Assembly: GCA_030544165.1 (NCBI GenBank)
Contig: JAUNRP010000047.1
Coordinates: 1-5,192 of the forward strand
Reading direction: 5' to 3'
DNA length: 5,192 nt
Source: a bacterium
Lineage (GTDB): Bacteria; Actinomycetota; Actinomycetes; Actinomycetales; Actinomycetaceae
Made by a program: the position numbers and the translations under genes. Below the pieces are notes generated by a model that saw nothing but the letters and a program-made list of their open reading frames with translations, was not told the origin of the DNA and made no database searches. Below are positions 1 through 5,167 of this stretch, one piece after another. The first letter of the stretch is position 1; the number at the start of each line of letters is the position of its first letter.

Positions 1-2
1 TC

Positions 3-563
3 GCGGCGGTGTGGCGCTGCGGGGTGGGGGTGGGCGAATCGGTGGCGGCCCTCGCCGAGTTCCCTGGTGTTCCCGGCCGCATGCAGGTGGTGAGGCCCAC
101 CGATCAGGTGCACGTGATCGTGGACTTCGCCCACACACCCGGTGCGCTGGAGAAGGCGCTCGGCGCGCTACGCGCGGTGGCCACGGGCGAGCTGTGGGTG
201 GTGGTGGGCGCCGTGGGCGGTGCCCGCGATCCCGGGAAGCGGGCACCCATGGGGGAGGTCTCCTCCCGCCTCGCGGACCGGGTGGTCTTCACCGAGGACG
301 ATCCGCGGGAGACCCCGGTGGCGGAGATCATCGCGGAGATGGAGCGCGGTGCGTTGGCCACCGGGCGGGGCAACACGGTGGCGATTCCGGACCGCTCCGA
401 GGCCATCCGTCACGCCATCACCTCCGCCGCAGTGGGCTCGGTGATCCTGCTGGCGGGCAAGGGCCCGGAGGACTTCATCCTCCGGGAGGGCCGTTCGGAT
501 CCGTGGGACGAGGTGGGCGAGGCCCAGGCGGCCCTCGCCGCCAGATCCCACCTAATTTCGTGA
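3..563 (+). CDS. murE: MurE-like UDP-N-acetylmuramyl-tripeptide synthetase, C-terminal part (5' end outside window)
   Basis: Mur ligases of this type add the third amino acid (meso-diaminopimelate or L-lysine) to UDP-MurNAc-L-Ala-D-Glu in the cytoplasm, using ATP, during peptidoglycan precursor synthesis. About 186 codons are visible, open from base 3, against roughly 490-530 residues for a full enzyme, so only the end of the central domain and the C-terminal domain are present. Visible landmarks, in order: the inter-domain junction VPGRMQVV; VDFAHTPGALEKAL (usual form D-Y-A-H-T-P-D-A-L-E); GARDPGKRAPMGEVSSRLADRVVFTEDDPRET (usual GGDRDRGKRPLMG...DNPR); and LLAGKGPEDF (usual AGKGHE). Several normally conserved positions differ: D to G in AHTPD, DNPR to DDPR, GHE to GPE. 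This suggests a divergent MurE or a paralogue, perhaps with another third-position substrate. Family is secure; exact specificity is not. Stop is TGA at 561-563, 45 bases before the convergent downstream gene. Confidence 0.82.
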   Translation, partial: AAVWRCGVGVGESVAALAEFPGVPGRMQVVRPTDQVHVIVDFAHTPGALEKALGALRAVATGELWVVVGAVGGARDPGKRAPMGEVSSRLADRVVFTEDDPRETPVAEIIAEMERGALATGRGNTVAIPDRSEAIRHAITSAAVGSVILLAGKGPEDFILREGRSDPWDEVGEAQAALAARSHLIS

Positions 564-608
564 AGGTGCGTCAGATTTTCGCCAATCCTCCAGCTCTGGC
601 CCCAGCTC

Positions 609-1085
609 TCAGAGAGACCGGAACCCCTTGATCGCGTCTCGGACCTCCGGTGCCTTGTGGGCATCCAGGGGGGCGAGGTAGGCGTCACGCGCGAAGTCGG
701 ACTTCCGGACAAAGAATCGCGTGATGTCCGTTCCCTGTCCGGGATTCTTCGGTACCACCTCGAGGTACTGGATGTCTTTGTGAAGGGTCACCCGCGCACT
801 CGCCACCTCCTCCCAGCGGACATCCCAGGCGCCCTTTCGCCGCACGCCCTCCTGATCAACCGTCACCGAGCTCCGCGCCAAAGCGAAGGACGGCCGCATC
901 ACGAAGGCGATCACGCACACCACCAACAAGGCGCTGGTGGCGAAACCGAACCAGTTCCCGGCCAGCGCATCCATGGCGCCGGCGTAGGTGAGCCCCGCAA
1001 GGAACAACACGGAGACCCACCGCAGGATCCCGAACGGGAAGTCTCCCGTGTGGGAGGTGACGGGCTCGCCCGTGAAACTGGTCAT
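609..1085 (-). CDS. Small membrane protein: two TM segments plus C-terminal PH-like domain
   Basis: The product is 158 residues, reading from ATG (complement of 1083-1085) to TGA (complement of 609-611). Residues about 22-40 and 45-63 are hydrophobic and form a membrane hairpin, with RP/R at the exit of the second segment, so both ends are probably cytoplasmic. Residues about 72-157 look like a small beta-rich domain ending in an amphipathic helix (V-x-V-D-x-E-G-V-R-R-K-G-A-W ... W-E-E-V-A-S-A ... Y-L-E-V-V ... P-E-V-R-D-A-I-K-G-F), the layout of bacterial PH-like (bPH) membrane proteins. The same pattern occurs twice in the 4065-5132 product, which supports both genes being real. No enzymatic motif is visible and function is unknown. 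GGAA at 1093-1096 (minus strand) lies 7 nt before the ATG. The gene is divergent from the peptidase (40-base gap) and converges on murE. Domain assignment is inference from pattern. Confidence 0.8.
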   Translation of the reverse strand: MTSFTGEPVTSHTGDFPFGILRWVSVLFLAGLTYAGAMDALAGNWFGFATSALLVVCVIAFVMRPSFALARSSVTVDQEGVRRKGAWDVRWEEVASARVTLHKDIQYLEVVPKNPGQGTDITRFFVRKSDFARDAYLAPLDAHKAPEVRDAIKGFRSL

Positions 1086-1092
1086 GGGTCAA

Positions 1093-1096
1093 TTCC
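1093..1096 (-). promoter_or_regulatory. Weak ribosome binding site for the 609-1085 gene
   Basis: On the minus strand GGAA stands 7 nt upstream of the ATG at 1085, a usable Shine-Dalgarno distance though only four bases match. No TAnnnT element sits 6-7 nt before this ATG, so unlike the other two genes with visible starts this one is not obviously leaderless. Confidence 0.3.
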
Positions 1097-1112
1097 AGCA
1101 CACCACTCCCTC

Positions 1113-1118
1113 TAGACT
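1113..1118 (+). promoter_or_regulatory. Putative -10 element of a leaderless promoter for the S9 peptidase
   Basis: TAGACT matches the actinobacterial TAnnnT -10 consensus and ends 7 nt before the GTG at 1126. That places the expected transcription start on or next to the start codon, as in leaderless transcripts. No Shine-Dalgarno sequence precedes the GTG. No convincing -35 hexamer is seen 16-18 bases upstream. This element is part of the argument for choosing GTG 1126 over the further-upstream in-frame ATG at 1084, which overlaps the divergent gene's start. Inference from motif and spacing only. Confidence 0.5.
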
Positions 1119-1125
1119 CTCGGGC

Positions 1126-3231
1126 GTGAAGGCAGATCAGCTCGAACTCGTCCTGACCGTTTCCCCACCCACCCTCCACCCCAGCGGCGAACGTGCCGTG
1201 GTGGCGGCCCGGCGCCCCTCATTCGATGCCGATGCGTACGTGGGCCAGCTCTGGGAGGTGGACGTCCACGACTCACACGCCCCCCGCCGGATCACCGCCG
1301 GGAAGCGGGATTCGAAGCCACAGTTCAGCCCGGACGGGACCATGATCGGGTTCCTCCGCCAGGACGCGAAGGGCCGCGATCAGTTCGCGATCGTGGACGC
1401 GCGCGGCGGCGAGGCTCGCGTCCTGACCGACGCCCCGAAGGGAATCCGGGACTTCACCTGGGACCGGACCTCCCACCGCGTGGCGCTGGTGGCAGCCCTC
1501 CCGGAAGGGGGACGTTACGGCACCACCGAGGGTGTGACCGCCGCCAAGGAGGACCCGCGGCGCATCACCGGCAACAGGTACAAGATGAACGGCCGCGGCT
1601 ACACGGCCGATCAGCCCATCGGCATCCTGATCCTCCGGGTCCCGCCGCTCGAGGACGAACCATGGGTGGAGCCGATCGGCCGCGCCGCCGCGGACCAGGA
1701 CTCCGAGGCCGAGATCACCGATCCCAACGTGTTCGGCGGCCGCAAGGGCATGCCCTACGCGGTCCTGGTCACCCCGGAGGGCCGGGACTGCACGGACCCC
1801 GAGTTCTCCCCGGACGGTGAATGGCTCTACTTCGCCGCCGCCCTCCACGAGGAGTGGGACGAGGACCTCCGCACCCAGGTCCACCGCGTGAGGCTCAAGG
1901 GTCCGGTGGGCCCGCAGGAGGATCCCGGCGTCATCACCGCCGATCAGGCCGAATCCACCAAGCTCCCCACCCCGCAGCCGGTGGCCGGGGCGCCAGGCCG
2001 TAGCTACCGCGCCCCTCGCTTTTCCCGGGATGGCGAAACCCTCTTCCTCGTGGGCGCTGATCTGGGAACCTCCAACCGCGATTTCGTGGCCCGCCAGTCC
2101 GGGATCTTCGCCATCACCGCCTCGTCCATCACCGGCAAGAAGCCCCGCGCCCCGCGCGAACTGACGGACCGGGATGACGTGGACTACGCGGACACCACCC
2201 TCATCCACCACGGCGAGAAGGAGGTGGCAGCGATCGCCCGCGTACGCGGCGCGGCCGAGCTCCACGCCGTGGGTCCCTCCGGCAAGCCGCAGAAACTAGT
2301 GGTGGGCCAGCGCGTGGTGACCGGTGCGGCCTCGGCGGAGGACACACTCGTGGTCTCCTTCAGCGATCCCACCACCCCCGGGGAGCTCGGTCTCGTGGAG
2401 GGCGTGAACGGCAAGGGCGTGATCCGCGCGCTCACCACGTTCGCGGCGCCGTTGAACAAGGCCACCCGCGTGGTGATGCCGAACGAACTCACGGTCAAAT
2501 CCTCCGACGGCTACCCCGTACACGGCTGGGTGTTCGTGCCCGAGGGGGACGGCCCCCACCCCGTGCTGCTCACCATCCACGGCGGCCCGCACGCGGACTA
2601 CACCTGGGGCTGGTTCGATGAGGCCCAGGTCTACGCCGAGGCCGGCTACGCCGTGGTCATGTGCAACCCGCGCGGCTCGGCCGGCTACGGCCGCGAGCAC
2701 GGCCTCGCCATCAAGGAGAAGATGGGCACCCTGGATTTCCAGGACGTTATCGCCTTCCTGGAGGGCGCCCTCAAATCCAACAAGTCTCTGGACGCAAAGC
2801 GCCTCGGCATCATGGGCGGCTCCTACGGCGGCTACCTGACCGCCTGGACCATCGCCCACGACCACCGCTTCAAGGCCGCCCTCGTCGAGCGCGGCTACCT
2901 CGATCCCGGCACCTTCATCGGCACCTCCGATATCGGCTGGTTCTTCTCCGAGGAGTACACCGGCGCCGATCCCGAGCACGCCCGCACCCAGAGCCCCATG
3001 GAGTTCGTGGACCAGGTCCGCACGCCCACCCTCGTCATCCACTCCGAGGAGGACTGGCGCTGCCCCATCGAGCAGGCACAACGCTGGTTCGCTGCCCTCC
3101 GACGCACCGGGACCCCCACCGAGATGCTCGTCTTCCCCGGCGAGAACCACGAGCTCTCCCGCTCCGGCACCCCGTGGCACCGCCGCCAGCGCTTCGAGGC
3201 GATCCTGGACTGGTTCGGCCGGTACCTGTAG
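1126..3231 (+). CDS. S9 family serine peptidase (prolyl oligopeptidase / acylaminoacyl-peptidase type)
   Basis: The product is 701 residues, a normal length for bacterial S9C-like peptidases. These are cytoplasmic enzymes that hydrolyse short peptides or release N-acylated amino acids. Residues about 1-450 form the beta-propeller part, with repeated blade signatures such as KPQFSPDG, DPEFSPDGEWLYF and APRFSRDGETLFLV (S-x-D-G turns). From about 465 onward comes the alpha/beta-hydrolase domain. It shows the oxyanion-loop motif HGGPH (485-489), the NPRGSAGYG strand-turn, the nucleophile elbow GGSYGGY with Ser566, Asp643 in SEEDWRCP, and His675 in GENHELSR. All three catalytic residues are present, so the enzyme should be active. 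The GTG start at 1126 is chosen because the protein then begins like relatives (short lead into T-V-S-P-P-T-L-H-P-S-G-E-R) and a -10 element lies just upstream. The open frame extends to 988 but would overlap the divergent gene. No signal peptide is seen. Stop is TAG; repeats begin immediately after. Exact substrate cannot be told. Confidence 0.93.
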   Translation: MKADQLELVLTVSPPTLHPSGERAVVAARRPSFDADAYVGQLWEVDVHDSHAPRRITAGKRDSKPQFSPDGTMIGFLRQDAKGRDQFAIVDARGGEARVLTDAPKGIRDFTWDRTSHRVALVAALPEGGRYGTTEGVTAAKEDPRRITGNRYKMNGRGYTADQPIGILILRVPPLEDEPWVEPIGRAAADQDSEAEITDPNVFGGRKGMPYAVLVTPEGRDCTDPEFSPDGEWLYFAAALHEEWDEDLRTQVHRVRLKGPVGPQEDPGVITADQAESTKLPTPQPVAGAPGRSYRAPRFSRDGETLFLVGADLGTSNRDFVARQSGIFAITASSITGKKPRAPRELTDRDDVDYADTTLIHHGEKEVAAIARVRGAAELHAVGPSGKPQKLVVGQRVVTGAASAEDTLVVSFSDPTTPGELGLVEGVNGKGVIRALTTFAAPLNKATRVVMPNELTVKSSDGYPVHGWVFVPEGDGPHPVLLTIHGGPHADYTWGWFDEAQVYAEAGYAVVMCNPRGSAGYGREHGLAIKEKMGTLDFQDVIAFLEGALKSNKSLDAKRLGIMGGSYGGYLTAWTIAHDHRFKAALVERGYLDPGTFIGTSDIGWFFSEEYTGADPEHARTQSPMEFVDQVRTPTLVIHSEEDWRCPIEQAQRWFAALRRTGTPTEMLVFPGENHELSRSGTPWHRRQRFEAILDWFGRYL

Positions 3232-3255
3232 CTCCTTCTTTCCCGACGACGGGTA

Positions 3256-3422
3256 CTCACCTTGCGTCTGCTTCCTTTCCGACGGCGGCGCTCACCTCTC
3301 GTCGGCGTCGGACGGGTGCGTCTGCCGGCGCCTTCTCACCTTCTGTCTGCGCCGGGCAGGTGCGGCTGTCGCTGTTTCCTCACCTTTCGTCTGCGTCGGC
3401 CAAGTGCGGGCCGTCGACCCCA
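3256..3422. repeat. Degenerate ~44-bp tandem repeat, four units
   Basis: Units start with CTCACC at 3256, 3291, 3335 and 3379, giving spacings of 35, 44 and 44 bases (the first unit is 9 shorter). Each continues with a variant of TTCGTCTGCGTCGG followed by a G-rich GGTGCG/AGTGCG block. A remnant of a preceding unit (TTTCCCGACGACGGG) starts right after the peptidase stop. At 3423, exactly one more period on, CTCGCGG begins a more diverged unit that grades into the 37-bp array. Period is not divisible by three, so it is not a coding repeat. Function unknown. Confidence 0.65.
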
Positions 3423-3434
3423 CTCGCGGCCTTC

Positions 3435-3599
3435 GGCCGCTCCCGCCAGACCCACCACGGCCGTCGGCCCGCACCCGCTCCGACGCTCGGCCCTCACCTC
3501 CCGGCCCGGGCGCCTTCCGGACCCTCAGCGTCACCTTCCGGCTCGCGGCCGCTCCCGCCAGACCCACCACGGCCGCCGACCCGCACCCGCTCCGGCGCT
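3435..3599. repeat. Near-identical 53-bp direct repeat pair within the 37-bp array
   Basis: Bases 3435-3487 and 3547-3599 (offset 112) begin GGCCGCTCCCGCCAGACCC and differ at only three of 53 positions by my reading. They are far more alike than adjacent 37-bp units. The offset equals three 37-bp periods plus one base, so the pair looks like a recent block duplication of three units inside the older array. Just upstream the left copy carries a 7-base insertion relative to the right (CTCGCGG then CCTTCGG). Confidence 0.75.
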
Positions 3600-3745
3600 T
3601 GATTACCACCTTCCAGCATGGACCTCTTCCAGCCCCTGATCCTCGCCTTCGAGCGTGGACCCCTTCCGGTGCTTGACCGTCGCCTTCCGGCCCGCACCGG
3701 CTCCGGCGCTTGGGGGTCGCCTTCCAGCGTGGGTCCCTTCAGGCC
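3449..3745. repeat. Array of eight degenerate 37-bp tandem repeats
   Basis: The last four units start at 3598, 3635, 3672 and 3709 and are exactly 37 bp each. The motif CCTTC(C/G) recurs at 3609, 3646, 3683 and 3720, and a second CTTCC-like block at 3625, 3662, (3699) and 3736. Typical unit shape is CTTGA-n-CGTCGCCTTCC-(A/G)GC-GTGGACC-CCTTCCGG. Neighbouring units share roughly 60-70 percent by hand count. Four older-looking units fit the same phase upstream (starts about 3449, 3486, 3524, 3561, with one extra base). The second half of the 3561 unit matches the 3672 unit at 20 of 22 positions. No unit is followed by unique spacer sequence, so it is not a CRISPR array; it is minisatellite-like. 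Role unknown. Confidence 0.75.
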
Positions 3746-3789
3746 CGCTCCCGCTCGGGCCCTCGTACGTTCCGCGGTCGTCCTCGGTT

Positions 3790-3843
3790 TGCCGAATTTG
3801 TGAGAGGTCGGGTCCTGCGGGGGTCACCTCTCACAAAATCGGC
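3790..3843. repeat. 54-bp hairpin repeat, copy 1
   Basis: The left arm GCCGAATTTGTGAGAGGT (3791-3808) and right arm ACCTCTCACAAAATCGGC (3826-3843) are inverted repeats, 17 of 18 positions paired, around a 17-base G-rich loop. With the preceding T the element is identical base for base to 3894-3947. It is AT-richer than its surroundings. Neither side carries a T-tract, so it is not a classical intrinsic terminator, but a stem this long between convergent genes could stop transcription in either direction. A REP/MITE-like dispersed palindrome or an operator are alternatives. Confidence 0.85.
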
Positions 3844-3893
3844 GGGAAATGTGGTGCCACTGAGGCCTGTGACCACTGGTGTGACGCGTGGGG

Positions 3894-3947
3894 TGCCGAA
3901 TTTGTGAGAGGTCGGGTCCTGCGGGGGTCACCTCTCACAAAATCGGC
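3894..3947. repeat. 54-bp hairpin repeat, copy 2
   Basis: This is an exact second copy of 3790-3843, in the same orientation, 104 bases downstream; the arms are 3895-3912 and 3930-3947. The 50 bases between the copies are ordinary GC-rich sequence unrelated to the hairpin. The copies lie in different reading frames (offset not divisible by three), so the identity cannot be due to protein selection. This copy ends 117 bases before the stop of the minus-strand gene at 4065, close enough to act on the 3' end of that transcript. Confidence 0.85.
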
Positions 3948-3985
3948 AAGACCGCGGCAGGCGGCGCGCCCCTCGCCGGTGGAAG

Positions 3986-4038
3986 GGGACGGGCCGAGGA
4001 ACGGGACTGGCCGTGGGAGGGGGACCGGCCGGCGGTTC
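3986..4038. repeat. Three short GGGAC-NGGCCG units (~17-18 bp)
   Basis: GGGACGGGCCG at 3986, GGGACTGGCCG at 4003 and GGGACCGGCCG at 4021 repeat with 17 and 18 base spacing, each differing at one base in the shared 11-mer. They lie between hairpin copy 2 and the end of the minus-strand membrane gene. Simple GC-rich slippage could explain them. Confidence 0.55.
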
Positions 4039-4064
4039 GGGGCTCGTGCGCGGGCCTACTGGAT

Positions 4065-5132
4065 CTACTTCTTCCTCTTCTTCTTGAAGGCGCGGATCGC
4101 CGCAGACAGCTCCTGCGTGTTATCCGCCGCCACGGGGGTGATCAGTGCGTTGCCGGGGAAGGGATGCCCCGGCAGGGAGGTGGCGGAGCGGTGGTAGGGG
4201 GCGTTCTCATCGGAGCGCACCACCACCAGGTAGTGCTGACCGGAGAACTCCTGGACCTTCGCGGACGCGATCTGCGTCCACGTGTGCTGCCAGCCCCAGG
4301 TGCCCGCGCGCGTGATGCCGTCCTCGGAGACCAGCACCACCGCGTCCCGCGCAGAACGCGCCGAGATCCCCCGGAACACCAGGAACGCCGCCGCGATCCC
4401 GAGCGCCACGGCCCCGGCAACACTCTCGAGCGAGAACCACGCCAACACCGCCAATACCGCCGCGAACCCGGCGAATGCGAAGGAGAGCAGGGATTGGCGC
4501 CGCGGCAACGGATCTGCCACCCGGGACGCAACCGAACCCGGACGGGAGGTGCGCCCACCACCCGGGGCAGGGACGTCGTCGTCGTACTGGGAGCGCATGA
4601 GGCGAGCGGGCAGGTGGAGGCGGCCGGGATCGAAGCCGGGGTGGCCGGGGAGGTGGCCGGCGATGTAGTGCTCGATGTCCCACGCGAGTTCCTCGAAGAT
4701 GGGCACTACGTAGCCGCCCTCGGGGAGGGGGCCGAGGTCTGAGGTGAGGATCTGGTCCTTCATCCGGAGCCCGCGGGACCAGTGGCGCACGCGTTCGCGC
4801 GGCACCGCCACCAGCATCTGGGCGCTCTCGTAGGGGTGGATTCCGGCGTACTCGAGATCGGCCCACGGGATGGACCAGGCGTAGCGGCCGCGCCGGTGGA
4901 TGCCTGCCTCGTCGAGTCGGACCGTGGTGGGGATCCCGAGCGAGAGCCGTTTGGTCAGGAGGTATGCCGGGATCGCCGCGCTCAGCACTACGAGGCCCGG
5001 GATCCAGGTCTGCTGGAAGAGCAACACCGCGCCGGCCGAGATGAGGAGGGCCGTGGCCGCGCCCGAGAGCCAGGTGAACTGGCGGGCGAGGAGATCGGGC
5101 TCGTCCAGGGACTCGATCGCGGAGGGGGCCAT
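4065..5132 (-). CDS. Membrane protein with two tandem TM-hairpin plus PH-like modules
   Basis: The product is 355 residues, from ATG (complement of 5130-5132) to TAG (complement of 4065-4067). Module 1 has hydrophobic segments at about 21-39 and 43-59, followed by a beta-rich domain at about 69-160 (V-R-L-D-E-A-G-I-H-R-R-G ... I-P-W-A-D-L). Module 2 has segments at about 215-233 and 237-254, then a domain at about 263-350 (V-L-V-S-E-D-G-I-T-R-A-G-T-W ... W-T-Q-I-A-S-A ... Y-L-V-V-V). A Pro/Arg/Gly-rich linker (about 165-213) joins them. Basic residues after the second TM of each module (KR; RGISARSAR) suggest cytoplasmic domains. The C-terminus is a lysine/arginine run (KKKRKK), which could contact acidic phospholipids. 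The protein is paralogous to the single-module 609-1085 product. No catalytic motif; function unknown. PH-like assignment is pattern-based inference. Confidence 0.85.
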   Translation of the reverse strand: MAPSAIESLDEPDLLARQFTWLSGAATALLISAGAVLLFQQTWIPGLVVLSAAIPAYLLTKRLSLGIPTTVRLDEAGIHRRGRYAWSIPWADLEYAGIHPYESAQMLVAVPRERVRHWSRGLRMKDQILTSDLGPLPEGGYVVPIFEELAWDIEHYIAGHLPGHPGFDPGRLHLPARLMRSQYDDDVPAPGGGRTSRPGSVASRVADPLPRRQSLLSFAFAGFAAVLAVLAWFSLESVAGAVALGIAAAFLVFRGISARSARDAVVLVSEDGITRAGTWGWQHTWTQIASAKVQEFSGQHYLVVVRSDENAPYHRSATSLPGHPFPGNALITPVAADNTQELSAAIRAFKKKRKK

Positions 5133-5138
5133 TGGGCA

Positions 5139-5167
5139 AGGCTATCCGCCGCGTGGGTGAGGATCAC
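5139..5167 (-). promoter_or_regulatory. Putative leaderless promoter for the 4065-5132 gene
   Basis: On the minus strand TAGCCT (complement of 5139-5144) fits the TAnnnT -10 consensus and ends 6 nt before the ATG at 5132. This predicts transcription starting at or beside the start codon. A possible -35, GTGATC (complement of 5162-5167), lies 17 bases upstream and shares TGA with TTGACA at the right positions. No Shine-Dalgarno sequence precedes the ATG. Motif-based only. Confidence 0.5.

Larger units (their letters stand above)
3232..4064. other. Gene-free convergent intergenic region packed with repeats
   Basis: This 833-base gap separates the 3' ends of the peptidase and the two-module membrane gene. 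Open frames exist on both strands, but their translations are Arg/Pro/Gly/Ser-rich and of low complexity. They do not resemble a folded protein, and the repeats beneath them have periods (44, 37) that shift the frame at every unit. The left two thirds is pyrimidine-rich and C-rich on the + strand, starting with CTCCTTCTTTCCC directly after the peptidase stop. From left to right it holds ~44-bp units, 37-bp units, two identical 54-bp hairpins, and three GGGAC units; each is listed separately. I see no tRNA, rRNA, integrase or transposase remnant and no U-tract terminator. Confidence 0.8.

Noticed and set aside
590..610. Terminator hairpin between murE and the small membrane gene (CCAGCTCTGGCCCCAGCTCT)
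   Set aside because: The best pairing leaves a 2-base loop and two mismatches in eight, with no T-tract; too weak to call.
2296..3180. Long minus-strand frame under the peptidase catalytic domain
   Set aside because: Typical antisense shadow in GC-rich DNA; the plus strand carries an intact catalytic triad.
3262..3639. Open frame on + strand giving an Arg/Pro-rich 125-residue peptide in the intergenic gap
   Set aside because: It runs over 44-bp and 37-bp repeats that change frame each unit, is of low complexity and has no convincing start signal; a composition effect of C-rich DNA.
3494..3827. Minus-strand frames across the 37-bp array (Gly/Arg/Ser-rich)
   Set aside because: The same repeats are read in different frames, with no conserved protein repeat, no ribosome binding site and no plausible fold.
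3256..3947. CRISPR array
   Set aside because: The 44- and 37-bp units are contiguous and degenerate with no unique spacers between conserved repeats, and there are only two copies of the 54-bp hairpin; no cas gene nearby.
3790..3947. Insertion-sequence ends or a MITE bounded by the two hairpins
   Set aside because: The copies are in direct orientation with only 50 bp between them, I see no target-site duplication around the pair, and no transposase is present. A dispersed palindrome family remains possible but cannot be shown from one window.
3655..4197. Plus-strand frame covering both hairpin copies and the end of the minus-strand membrane gene
   Set aside because: The two identical copies fall in different frames, and the rest is antisense to a gene with clear paralogue support.
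3888..4742. 284-residue plus-strand frame antisense to the two-module membrane gene
   Set aside because: Arg/Gly-rich shadow frame caused by high GC; the minus-strand product has TM segments and an internal duplication matching a second gene, this one has nothing recognisable.
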